From Exserohilum rostratum (taxonomy: Eukaryota > Ascomycota > Dothideomycetes > Pleosporales > Pleosporaceae), in assembly GCA_026367775.1 (NCBI GenBank), contig CP111155.1, positions 372,001 through 436,000 on the forward strand: a stretch of DNA of 64,000 bases, given 5' to 3'. Each line of letters begins with the position of its first letter. The first letter of the stretch is position 1. Position numbers and translations under genes: made by a program. Of the stretch, positions 21,967-32,664 are shown in pieces. The notes under the pieces were generated by a model. It saw nothing but the letters and a program-made list of their open reading frames with translations. It had not been told where the DNA came from and ran no database searches.

Positions 21967-22136
21967 TGTAGTAATTGATTATTATAGCATAGATGCGAAT
22001 ATTTAATATGTAGCAATTCCCGTATATCCTATCTTTACTCAACTCTTCGTCTCTGTACCTTAACTCTACATTTACCTATTTACCACTGGATCTCTTCTTC
22101 TATAACCTAGAAACATCTAATCTTAACTCCTAGTTC

Positions 22137-22427
22137 TTACAACAAGCCCAACCCGCTTAAATAAGCTGTTAGTGTAGATGCAAAAACCCGCCACACAAAG
22201 TTGCTAATTCCATACTTACAAGAGCCATTATTTTCCCAAGTATTAGCAGGGCAACAAGTTCCTGAACCTTCAGGACAATTGCAATCTGGGATAGACAAAG
22301 GTGCAGGAGCACCTAACGAACAGCTTATCAAGAGAACACCTGTGGCTCCCATAGCGAAAGTGTTGAAAGAAGCAATTGTGGTTCCGATAGAAACCGAAGC
22401 AGTGGTAAGGACATAGAAGAATTACAT
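22137..22427 (-). pseudogene. small cysteine-containing, possibly GPI-anchored secreted protein, stop at codon 2
   Basis: From ATG 22427 the second codon is TAA; beyond it 95 codons stay open: a hydrophobic stretch (FFYVLTTASVS...), VLLISCSLGAPAPLS, then DCNC, TCCPANTW and SCKYG, and finally a hydrophobic C-terminus (FVWRVFASTLTAYLSGLGLL) preceded by small residues, as in GPI-anchor signals. TAA could derive from CAA by C-to-T in CpA context. Alternatively ATG 22352 (MGATGVLLIS) starts a 71-aa form with its own signal peptide. No family is recognised, and intron-free structure and expression are guesses. Confidence 0.38.
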
Positions 22428-23085
22428 CTTAGCTAATTTATAAGAACTTCGCATCCAAGGCGCTTTGTAAAGAATAGGTGAAGAGGAGTGTAGAATAACA
22501 ACTTGCATCAGGGCACTAAGGGTATATTTATATCACTATCGGACCCAGATGAATATCCCCTGTTATTCTTCCCTGCTCATTTTACTATGTGTGCTGACAT
22601 TTTCACGTGTCCGCCGTAACGGATAAAAGTAAAAATACACGATTATCCGTCTCTCTGCAGTAAGGATCCAGAAGGTAATCAACTCAACCCCCCCTGATGA
22701 CCCTAACCACATCAAACCTACGACTGAGACACTTTCGTCCTTTTGCCGACAATTCCAATAGTGTGGCAGGCAATTGAGGGGGTTATTGCCTGGTACGCAA
22801 CAGAGGACTGAGCAAAGCGAAGTAAAATTCAATCGCATTCCATGCAAGTGTCAGCTCACATCAGCGCAACTGGACACAAAATTTGTATCATTCCATTCGT
22901 GCTCACCATGCATCTCGTACGAATCTTATTTCCAACCCTATTGCTTCGGCTCGGCGAAAATGCGCACGCATGTCTGTAAAGTAAAGTTGAGGACACACTG
23001 CGAGAATGGAGGCCCTGTGCTTCTCTTGCTACATTTATTTTAGTTGCTGATCACCCCCAATTGTTGGAAGACAAAGATAACCATC
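22428..23085. other. intergenic, no gene seen
   Basis: AT-rich with short unrelated frames on both strands. A C-run near 22687 and no repeat or RNA gene that I can support. Confidence 0.4.
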
Positions 23086-23513
23086 ATGTTTACTGCTTTG
23101 TTGTTGCTACTCAGTGTCAATCATGCGTTTGCTCAAAGGGGTTACGGTCCTGGTATGTCTTATACTAGATCCATATTCTCTCTCTCTCTGTTTTGTCAAC
23201 AACTGACGCCCACAAGCTACTCTCTGCTGTGGTGATGGCGCTCAAGGACCAGCCAACGCTCCATACAATTAGTGTCAGAATAGACATCAAGGCAATATGC
23301 TATGTGTAAGTGTGATAGAGAAGGAGAAGCCTGCTAGCTGCGTCTAATTGAAAGTAGTGCATCCCTCTTTACGATGAAGGAGGGGACCCACTACCTTGTA
23401 ATGATGCCTCGTTTCTCAACAGGCAGGATACCTATGTATGGTCAAACCAAGCCGAGTTTTGTACCAGTGGAGGCCGAAAGGGTTTCAGAGCTTGTGCCTT
23501 CAAACCTGCCTAA
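23086..23513 (+). pseudogene. effector-like small secreted cysteine-rich protein, interrupted by one in-frame TAG
   Basis: Three exons (23086-23152, 23217-23305, 23358-23513) join in frame. Exon 1 is a signal peptide, MFTALLLLLSVNHAFA, then QRGYGPG. Exons 2 and 3 add LCCGDGAQGPANAPYN, a TAG at 23270-23272, CQNRHQGNMLC, CIPLYDEGGDPLPCND, EFCTSGG and FRACAFKPA before the real stop. The mature part would be about 85 residues with eight cysteines. The TAG fits a TGG codon changed by G-to-A, which is RIP-type on the opposite strand. A less likely reading is a 47-nt third intron (donor at GTGATG near 23231, acceptor before AATAGAC) that removes the stop. Small size, signal peptide, cysteine content and subtelomeric place are typical of effectors; I know no homologue. 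Confidence 0.6.
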
Positions 23514-24312
23514 TGAGGCTGGTGTGCTGATAGGGTTAGTTTATTAGATAGATTACCTACTCAGCTACTTTGGTACAACTCTAGGAAAGAATTACATACA
23601 GTATTGTAAGATCCGCTGCAATTGCGCGTTGAAATCACATGATCTAGAAATGATAGTAATGCTTTTTCTCCTCAACTGCTGAAGTCGCTGACAGGAAATT
23701 TCCGAAGTCCCTCCTTTCTCTGACTTGTCATGGGGGTCTTGGAAGACTCAATTCATAAGCAAACACGTTATCCAAGCACAGGTCAGCTTAGCATGTGAAA
23801 CCAAGTGTCAGGTACCGTTATCACTCAAATGCTGCAGCTGTTTTCCAAAATCGTGGTGCTTGAGCCAGTAACCGGAATCCAAGTGCAGCCTTGCCATGCG
23901 CGTACATGATCTGTCGCAGCAAGTGTTATGGCCAGCGCATTGCCAAAACGATGCGCAATTCAATCATATATGAGGATTATCGTCTGTCGCTCGTATTGAT
24001 AAGCTTATGTTGCCGTTCAGAGTATAGTGGTTACTAGGATATGCATGATACGACTTTTTAAGGGGCAATATATCATTGCAGACTATAAATTCAAACAGAT
24101 GCGCATTCAGTGTTTTGGTTGACTTGACACAACCATCTTCACGTATCTCTCAGTCATCCAATTGTTGAACACCCATCTCATTAGTATGGTCCAGATACCA
24201 TACTCAGTTATACTTCTCACTCATCAGCTCTAAGCCATTGTCTATTCTAATTACCCACATACTGCTAGGATACAATAAATCTACAACCACCATACTCAGT
24301 ACCATTGCAACA
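23514..24312. other. intergenic, no gene seen
   Basis: About 800 bp separating the two cysteine-rich secreted-protein genes. A TATAAA at 24084-24089 is a candidate promoter element for the downstream gene. Nothing else is supportable. Confidence 0.4.
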
Positions 24313-24501
24313 ATGAGACGATCAGCTGCCGTCTGTCTGTTCACAGCAGCCATAGCATTGGCTGTACCTCAGCAGACTTGTAGCATGTGCAACACCAACT
24401 GCCATCGTGCGAATCCAGATACAAACAATGTTGCGGACTTGTGCGCTTGTTTGAGGAACAATTGTATTTCTTCTTGTGGCAGTAACTTCCCTGGCTGCTA
24501 G
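24313..24501 (+). CDS. effector-like small secreted cysteine-rich protein, 62 aa
   Basis: Single exon. A clean signal peptide (MRRSAAVCLFTAAIALA) is followed by a mature peptide of about 45 residues, starting VPQQT, with eight cysteines in the pattern C-x2-C-x3-C-x13-C-x1-C-x4-C-x3-C-x6-C and ending in the last cysteine. Eight cysteines suggest four disulfides and an extracellular role. Upstream frames beginning at CTG/GTG are ignored because the signal peptide starts exactly at this ATG. The pattern does not match hydrophobins, CFEM or LysM domains as I know them. Host-directed effector or antimicrobial peptide is an inference from size, cysteines and location. Unlike the gene 0.8 kb upstream it has no stop. 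Confidence 0.75.
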   Translation: MRRSAAVCLFTAAIALAVPQQTCSMCNTNCHRANPDTNNVADLCACLRNNCISSCGSNFPGC

Positions 24502-24861
24502 AGGAAAACGATCGAAGCCAAATGGTGGTGAAATTGGGTGGTGAAGAGCGATTGAAATCTAGTCGTTAGATTCTCTCCGTCAAAAATCATGATACGTCTC
24601 TGATCCCTTAAATATCTTCTAACGCGCTCCACTCCTTAATTCCAGAAATTTGCAAAGCCTATGAGATGATCTCAGAGCTTCTGATTTAGTAGCTTAACTG
24701 CTACTTGAGTTTGCAGAATGATGCTATAGGAATGCATTTTACAAAAACATCGTATCGTTCGATTGCCTGCTGTACTGCTGTGATCAAGCACAACATCTGA
24801 TATGGTATCTTCCCCTTGTGTCTTTTTTGACCTTCAAGTGCTGAATGATCTATTTGAGTCG
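24502..24861. other. intergenic, no gene seen
   Basis: 360 bp of AT-rich sequence between two convergent genes, nothing recognisable. Confidence 0.4.
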
Positions 24862-26626
24862 CTAATCTCTACTTGAATTACTCTTTATACACTCCTTGTC
24901 AAGGATAGCTTTGTCAGAAGACGAATCCTCCAGGACAGGACTCGACACCACAACGCTGACTTCTTGATTTTCACCGTTATAAACATGCGAATCTCCTAAC
25001 TGACTGTGGCTATGCTTGGTGACAAAAGTCTCCACTGGCCGCAGCTCGATAAAGCGACTATCACCCAGGTTGTCGCCATCACACTCAAACCTTGTAAAGT
25101 TTTGCGTCGACAGTCTATATGGATCCTTGCTGCCCTTGCTGCGTTGCTTCGATACCTTTAGTGTATCTCCAGAGTAGTTTGAGCCGGCGCTCTTCTTGTC
25201 ATCCAACGATTTATAACTCTTCTTTTGGCTTGATTCATATGAACGACCACTCTGGTCATAGCTTGGAGACGTTTGAGTCTTGTTCTTAAAACCATCCATG
25301 ACGAATCGTATCAACGTTTGTACTGTGGGAACTGCAGCACAGAAGTGTCCAAGCCCGCTAGCGATAAAGGTGCTCATAGACGTGCCGACAATGGTGTAGG
25401 TCTGATCGCTTTGATCAACTACACCCTTCAAGAAGGGCACACGCGCGATCGAGACTCCAATAATACTGAGCAAGTCAATCAACGCCTCTTCATGATACAT
25501 TGTACAGTGGATGACTTACAGCAGGCCAAGACCAAAGAATATGAGGAGTTCAATCTTCTTTATTGTCGCCATTTGCAGCTTGAGCACGATTGGAACGGGA
25601 AGGGCGAACAGGACGATTTCTGCGATGACCTCGTAGGCGGTTGTCAACTTCAGGATGATCAGCCAGTCAAGACACTTTGCTGTCTTTGCGGCTTCGAGAT
25701 CCCACTGAGCCCGAACCGGAATGCATCGGATAGCCGCTGTGAATATGAGAGGAAGTGTGAAGCAGGCTGTGAAGGCCATGAAGGCAAAGACAGCCCGCTT
25801 CAACCATACGTGCGGAAAGATGCGGAGATACAAGCACAATATGCTGTACTTGAGTAACAACATCTCGACTCCCCAAAGGATTGTGATGATGTAGGCTGCA
25901 CTGTGGTCAGTATCACATGGAATTTGTATGCATTTGGTTGCGTACTCCACAGCCCAATGTCATAGACACGTTGATATGTCAAGTCCCAAAGGTGCATTCC
26001 GACTCCTGCATTGATATTGAGTTCGAAAGTAACCATAAGTGGGATGCACAAAATCTCAAACGACTGTCAGCACAGAAAACAACGGTTAATGCTTGCGGGC
26101 TTACGGCTGATGCGAGATGGACCCAATCGTCCCACCAAAAAGGATTGCCACCAAGCCAACGCGACGCGAAGCGCATGGCAACAGCGATGACTGGTATTAT
26201 GCCTGTGACATATGCCGTAATTCTCAAGACCGTTGTATAGGAATCGTGGGGTCGGTTGCAGAGATCGGCTTGTGCTCGAAGAATTTCTGCGCGGATGTCA
26301 GTGATATTCGAAGCCGATCCTGCGATAGACGTACCAAAGGTTTGGTCAAATGTACATTTCTCCATTAAACACGGTTGCAGAATTGCGGTCGAGTTTTTAG
26401 AGTTGCACTGGCACTCAACATCGAGAAGACTGCAACCGATGAGAGGCAAGCCCTCTGCGATACATTCAAGCTACCCTAGTCAGCTAAATTCACATCCTTC
26501 GTTGAAAGACTTTTACTCCGCATGGTGGAATTCGCGTCAATGCATCTGTGGTAGGTCTGGTGCCCCAGCCAACAAGATGAGAGCACTTGCGCACAGCGCA
26601 ATCGTGACTGTACGGTACCAAAACAT
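24862..26626 (-). CDS. CFEM-domain Pth11-like 7TM receptor, with an apparent one-base frameshift
   Basis: Fungal rhodopsin-like membrane protein with an extracellular CFEM domain; the family includes the surface sensor Pth11. Exons: complement 26517-26626, 26105-26470, 25946-26063, 25520-25895, 24862-25465. Exon 1 codes a signal peptide (MFWYRTVTIALCASALILLAG). The CFEM domain reads IPPCG|LECIAEGLPLIGC, VECQCNS and PCLMEKC, then helices with WWDDWVHLASA, ELNINAGVGMHLWDLT, YSILCLYLRIF and FFGLGLLIIGVSIARVP. The roughly 190-residue tail is Ser/Lys-rich and cytosolic. The exon sum is 1,574 nt, one short of a multiple of three. Signal peptide and CFEM lie in different frames, and one base missing near 26557-26562 (GCACC|AGACC) explains it. 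Restored length about 524 aa. A second family member lies at 51,866. Confidence 0.85.
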
Positions 26627-29032
26627 TATAGAATATAGTTAAGGTGGCTTGGGAACCTGAGGCAGGTAGCAAACGTTGTTTTTCGAGTCGGCGGACAGTG
26701 GCTCATTGATATCAAGTCTCAAAACTATTGCTTCGACTAAGAATAATGGCATTTCGATCGTCCTTGCTGAGTAGTACTATGGATACCTATGATACTGACA
26801 CTGGTCGGGCCCAAATCTGAGCAACTTGGCGCACGGGCAGAGGATCGCCCAGGCATCATCCTGACCTGTGGTTGCATGTATGCGTCGAAACTGCGACAGG
26901 CGACCAGCCCTGATCGAGCTACCATTGATCGCCTTGCGATCGGATATTTGCATTGAGCCAATAATAAGTACGATTGTTCAGATTGCTCATCGTGGAGGCC
27001 GTGTGGGGTACAGGGGTATCGTAGATCATGTTTTGCCGGTATGACCCGCATTTGTCTACTAGTACCACTACTAGTGCAAGGTGGGACGCAGCGACCAGTC
27101 TCATCATCACAACAATGATTATGTACTGCTGCACTTGCACATGTGGGTAGCAGCTTCTAATGATCATCCGTTGCTGCAGTATCTGAACAAAATCTCAATC
27201 AACAACTGTAAGCCCGTCATCGAGCGCCACACTTTGCTGTGGCGCTGACTGAGGTAAGTTAACCGTGGGTCGGACGCAGACTTCCGTTGCTAGGTCCCCT
27301 ATTGCGCCACCGTGATTTACATGACACATGTCCCTGGACCCATTCCTAAACTCTAAAATCCTCCTTGGGCTAATTGGACGATTATCCACTTAGTGCATTC
27401 TCAATTCCAAACACCGGCTCAAATACACGGGAGTTAACACGGCAACTTTTGGACCCGTGACGGAACGATACATCCGTGGACCTTTTCATCAACGAAGCTC
27501 GCTGCTCTACGACTAGGGCGGGCTTGCAGTAGATTATTCAACGATAATCACCACATATAGCATTGACATAGTGTGTGAGTATGCTATATGCTGAGGCGTT
27601 GGCGACAGTTATTTGCAGGAACAGATGAAGCAACTGGAAGGAGAATTGGAGTTTCATAAACGGACACAAGTATGGAAGTAATTACGGCAAAGATGAAGGC
27701 ATCTTTAATGAGGTTGAAAATGCTGAAAGTCTTTTACCGTGCAAGAGGACGTATGGGCAGGTACAGATACACCATCATATGGATATGCAACTGAAACCAA
27801 CTGCTCACTGTAGGTGCTGGTGCATTGCCACCCTTGCCTACAGAAAATTTATTTGGGCCATATACCGGATGCCTGGGCGGCGCACAGACGAAATTGTTCA
27901 ACCGAAACCCGTTATGCTTGCTCACGAATGGCGAACTGTATTGGATCTAAGATTGTTTCAGCAGGCTATGCGATTCTCGGATATCGGATAGAGAACGCTG
28001 CAGGCGCACGTTTTAGAGATCCACAACACCCCCGCCAGTAAAAGCACTTCGCATGTAGATCTCTGGTGGGTCTTCTGAGGTTCTAGACTAATGCGAGCTT
28101 TGTACAGGAAAGTCAGTCGGTCTACCACTAAAGACACATTGCTCACTTTGCCTTCGAAACTGGAGTCAAAGGCATCGGCATCTGGCAGCTAAGGCAGCTC
28201 AAGCGAGGGGCGTGCCATTCTGCCTGTTACCAACCAACATCACATCTGTACCCGAGCGACCGTTTGGCATGCACAGAAAAAGCCCTAAGACCTCAGCAGA
28301 ATGTGCATATCGGACAAGCCTCTCCTTCACCTAGTTTTTTTATTCAGATTTCGTGAACACTATATCCTTCCCATTACTATCTTCTTGCTCTTATATGTTA
28401 GGTAGTTCATTTTGTAACTGCAAATAATGAAACCAAACGATTAATGTAGGCTCCCAATGACTTTGGAAGAAACGGAAACATATCTGTGCCGCAAGCAGTG
28501 AATATCAGCCAGTAAAATATGCCCTAAAAGCCTGCCAATCTTCCTTATTGCTTCAAGTCATTGTCAGGTTTGAGCCCTCTGCATTAATTCCTATGATGAC
28601 TCAGTCAAGAAAAGAAAATACTCTAATTAACTCAGCAGTTCGTCTGAAAATCAATAGCCTTCCTCATTGAAGCAGGCAATTTAGATATTGATGCAGTGGT
28701 TTTGGAAGGAGTTGATTAGTGATACATGTTCTGCACGTACTATACTCTCACGTACAAGTTCAAATTGAGCATCTTTTGCTTCTTTGCGGCGAATTCCATC
28801 TATACAGACCTACCAGGACTCCATGTCTAATACTTCCTGTTTATCTCTGCGCAGCTTACATACTTATACCCGGGCTACAAATCACTAGGTCCTTACGTTG
28901 AAAGAGCAAAGTTATGCATATAAGCCCGGTATTACATGTCCTTGTTTTTTTGATCCATCAGTCTTGCTTACTAAATTGGTTTCTACCATAAGAATACTCC
29001 GCATCTGCACTAGAAGGAAAATAAAGCATAAT
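26627..29032. other. long intergenic stretch with one strong hairpin
   Basis: 2.4 kb without a supportable gene; frames of 60-100 codons on both strands have no family resemblance. At 27223-27246 there is a perfect 9-bp stem AGCGCCACA/TGTGGCGCT with a 6-nt loop, possibly an element end or a chance hairpin. Confidence 0.4.
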
Positions 29033-31450
29033 TCAGTTGGCATCCATATATGCATCGCCTGAACTGGGTTCAGCTAGGAATAGCCAATCTTGGTTAAGGT
29101 CCATGTCCAAAAGGTACTGCCAATGTTGGTTGTACTGCATTGATTGCATCCCAAGTCCAAGATCATGATTCAGTGTTTCATTTGAAGTGGCTATACTCCT
29201 CCCATTCCCCAATTCTTGAGGAAACTGGTTCATAGCGTGTTCAGATTGCTCAAGCATATTGTTAGCTGCATGCCAACCAGAGAATGCTGATATCGTTATT
29301 GGACTCCGCGCATGGACAATGTGAGAAACATCTGACGTGCTTCTTAAGGTTCTTTCAGGTTCAATTCCTCCAAAAGGATTGGTGCTATGCATTGCCGTTG
29401 CTTCACTTGAGGTTGTTGTGTCGTTAGATGTATTGATGAAACCGAATTTCGCGCCTGGTTGAGCTGTGATCTCGCCGAAGAACGGAACTATGAAGCGATA
29501 CTTGCATCCTGGATAAATGATGCAATCAGGTTCTCGGATACCAGATAATGTACGCAAGACTTCCAGGCTTTGCCTGATGACTTTACTGTCGTGGCTTTTC
29601 GCTCTGTCGGCTAATATGCTGATTGTTGTTTCAACGGTTTTCCAATCTTGCTCGTCCCGATCAGATGCTTGCCGGATATCCTTGGAATCCATTTGAAATC
29701 TAGGATAGCCAAGAAGATTGAGAATTATCAATATTGCCGCTGAAAAGCCAGTGAAGTCTAAGAGTGCGTTTTCATGCCGAGTATAATGGGACAAGGATTT
29801 GTAGAGCATTAGTAGGTCCCTTGAGACCTGGAGACAAGTTATACGGCTCATCTCGTACATGGGATTAGAAAGAATTTGAACAGTGTCTGAGCTAAGCATC
29901 AATGGCAGATAAAGATATGTTCGCAGTTGTTGTATGCGCATCTGGATCAGGGTCTTGTCTTGGTCGATACCAGCCCTAGTTGTCTCTACCGGTTCTAGAA
30001 TTTCCGGTTGGAATTCTTTCCACTCGGTCGGAACGGCGAGGATCAGAGCCTGGAGCTGCTGGTCAAGTTCAAGGACTAATGACAGAGACGGCTCCTTCCG
30101 GTGTTGCGTTTCAATCAAATACTTGTTGCAAATAGTGCACAACGCGGATTTGAAGAACCTGATGTCGTCGTTTGCATAATCAATGTTGCAATGAAAGTCT
30201 ATGCCGCGGGGTATCCCAAGCATAAGACTCAGGAATTGATTTTCATAGTGCAACAGCAACACCATGCCACTTGCCATTGGCGAAGAGCAGTGATGTTGTA
30301 ACCCTGTACAGTATTAGAGCGACTGCTGAAGTTGTACTCTTATGGAAAACCCACAATTAGTTGAGAAGACGCCAAACCTCTTTGAATCGCCAGCCAAGCT
30401 CGCCTTGGTTGCCCAATACTGCAATGATAGTCTGAGAGCAGAAGAGAGCATTCAATTCCAGACAATGTAGTGTTGTAGTCATCGTCAGATGTGATCAAAG
30501 TCTTTACCAAAGGGATCAAATTCTTTGAGCTCATTTGATCTGATCCAATGGCAAGGAGCAAGACAAGCGCGCCAAGATCGGATGGTGACCCATTGCGGAT
30601 AACGCTCTTGCCCCAGTCTGCAAAAGACTCGTTCGGAGGGTTGCCTAGGATACGAGAGCGCCAAGTGATCCATCGTTGTTTGTTTTCTTGAAACGCATCA
30701 TCAAGCCCCTCGCCAAAGTTGATGCATTCCAAGAGCCTTTTCCGTGTGTATTCGTCCTTTGAAGCCCTCTGCTTGGTAGAGGATTGTTCGTCAGCTTTTC
30801 TCGGGGTGTAATCATCACACTCCGCATCCCTTGTGCTTTCAGCGAGGCTATAGGGGGTTGATGGCTCACTGGATTGAGAATCTCTATCCACAGTGGCTTG
30901 ATAATCCGCAGGAGTGATCTGCAGCATGTCAGCACAATCATATTGAGGTACGATCTACTTTGGATACGCACTACTTGATTATCAAACAATCGCATGAGCG
31001 GAGGCAGATTGACTTCTGGCGAATTTGCAGTTGACATGGGGGTGGAATACTCGACGTCATCGATGTAAACCCGTGACTGACCGGCTGAATCGATCACCTG
31101 TCCTGAAAGAAGTGTTTGAACAAGTGCCTCTAGCTCGGAGATTCGCTCTCGCATGCTCTTTGTTTTCTTGGATGATGTGCTCTCATTGTTAGGATATTGC
31201 TCAACGCAGTTGCTCCCTCGAAAGCGACATTCTTTACATCTATCTTGACCAGCAATATAGATGCACTTCACTTTGCGTCTTCTGCCTATTGTCAAGTAAG
31301 CCTTAGGTGCTTTAGCTCATCACGAAAGAGGTAGCGGCACTTACACTCAGAGCAGCTGTGAGTCCCCTTTCGCATCCTCTGCATCAGAACTCGATTTCGG
31401 GCGTGTTTCTCGGCCGAAAGAGTAGTCATGTGTTTTTCTTTACTTCGCAT
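29033..31450 (-). CDS. Zn2Cys6 transcription factor, 751 aa, candidate regulator of the neighbouring oxidoreductase set
   Basis: Exons complement 31345-31450, 30975-31285, 30351-30918, 29033-30303 total 752 codons in frame. The binuclear zinc cluster spans the first intron: SCSEC|RRRKVKC then CKECRFRGSNC, spacing C-x2-C-x6-C-x8-C-x2-C-x6-C. It is followed by a leucine-bearing linker and coiled coil (MRERISELEALVQTLLSG). The rest is a fungal-specific transcription factor middle domain (for example SSPMASGMVLLLHYENQ, SHYTRHENALLDFTGF) and an acidic, Gln/Ser-rich tail (QDWLFLAEPSSGD). Two in-frame ATGs, at 31450 and 31429, could start it. It is transcribed away from the alcohol dehydrogenase, and their shared intergenic region holds three copies of TTCGTCCGAA, so autoregulation plus control of the cluster is plausible but inferred. 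Confidence 0.9.
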
Positions 31451-31550
31451 GCTCGGATGAGCCGACTGAATCCTACGGAACGATTGAGTTAAAGCGGAGA
31501 ATCAGAATGAAGAGAGGTGGGAGAACTTTGCTAGACGTGCAGGCTGTACC

Positions 31551-31560
31551 TTCGTCCGAA
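31551..31560 (+). promoter_or_regulatory. TTCGTCCGAA element, copy 1
   Basis: Exact 10-mer about 100 bp upstream of the regulator start codon. Two further exact copies lie in the same region, with one-mismatch copies in the ALDH/P450 and MFS promoters. Confidence 0.5.
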
Positions 31561-31584
31561 ACCTGCATTCATCTGAAACGTGGA

Positions 31585-31594
31585 TTCGTCCGAA
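31585..31594 (+). promoter_or_regulatory. TTCGTCCGAA element, copy 2
   Basis: Exact 10-mer 34 bp from copy 1 (start to start), same orientation, about three helical turns apart. Confidence 0.5.
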
Positions 31595-31911
31595 AGAATT
31601 CGGAGCTGATAGGACAGGCTAGGCTAAGACTAGTCTAGACACATCTGCACATCCTGGCCTTGCGCACGTGCGCTCTATGCACTAGTACTTGACGGATCTA
31701 TGCGATTAACGTGTAAAGACACGATACATTCGTAACAACTAGGTACATCCCATTATATTCCCGGGATACCCTCGAGAGTTTCTTTTGTACATTGGCTCGA
31801 TATCCCTGGTTATTTTGTCTCACGAACGCATGTACTAGCTCGTTGGTTCACTAATCCTTTCAGGAAACAAGAGCCCGATTTTGACCGTGACCCCGGAGAG
31901 TCGGAAACGCT

Positions 31912-31921
31912 TTCGGACGAA
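31912..31921 (-). promoter_or_regulatory. TTCGTCCGAA element, copy 3 (reverse)
   Basis: On the + strand it reads TTCGGACGAA, the exact complement of copies 1 and 2; it lies between the regulator and the alcohol dehydrogenase. Confidence 0.5.
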
Positions 31922-32664
31922 CTCAATCCAAGTCTTAGCATTATTATGACAAAATAATGTAATTTGTGCATCGTTACGTCTCTAAAATAGCGTATTCACA
32001 GGGTCCCTAGGAAGAAACATGAACTATAGAACTTGGAACTTCGGATTTTGCAAATGGTAGCGACACATCTAAAGAACTATGTGAAAAAGTTGGTTTTCAA
32101 GTGACGAGTTTGCAATTGGAATACAGCATATCATTCTAGGGCTTTTCGTCTTGCTTGAGCTTATTTGATTCTACCCTATTCAGCGTTACCTAGTTCCAAC
32201 TCGAACTGAAGTGTATCAATCATCAACGCTTTCGTAAATAAGTTTTAAAGAGAGGTGAGTCAAAGGAGCTCTTGAGGATTCCGGGGCTCTTGGTGGATGC
32301 CTTATTACATGGTGCAACCCGTTCCCCTTCGTTCCCCGAGGTACGATAGAACCTGCACAGGGGTCTTCTGCCAGGATTATGATAGATTCGGATCTTAGGG
32401 ACAGCTACCAAATAACCGGAACCGAGGGAAAGTCTCTCCGGTCAACATGTTGGAAATCGCTAGCTTCGGAAGCAACGGGCGTCTCCGCTTGATATGGGCT
32501 ATGCTTATGGCCAGTAGTGATACGATGGGGTGATTGAGGCATTTTTGGGTATAAGTTGAGTGTTCGAATCCTCTTGTGTTTTCTTAACAATCGCCCTCGT
32601 ACTTTACTCCAACTTCCTAACTGTGATTACCTCCAACCTTGATTCACAACAACAACGTGTTACG

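Larger units (their letters stand above)
31451..32664. promoter_or_regulatory. divergent control region between Zn2Cys6 regulator and alcohol dehydrogenase
   Basis: 1.2 kb without coding sequence. It contains three exact TTCGTCCGAA elements (two near the regulator start, one central) plus single TCGGAA/CCGGA words near 31901, 32410, 32440 and 32465. The element is two inverted TTCG/CGAA half-sites two bases apart, the kind of site a dimeric Zn2Cys6 protein could bind. Confidence 0.55.
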
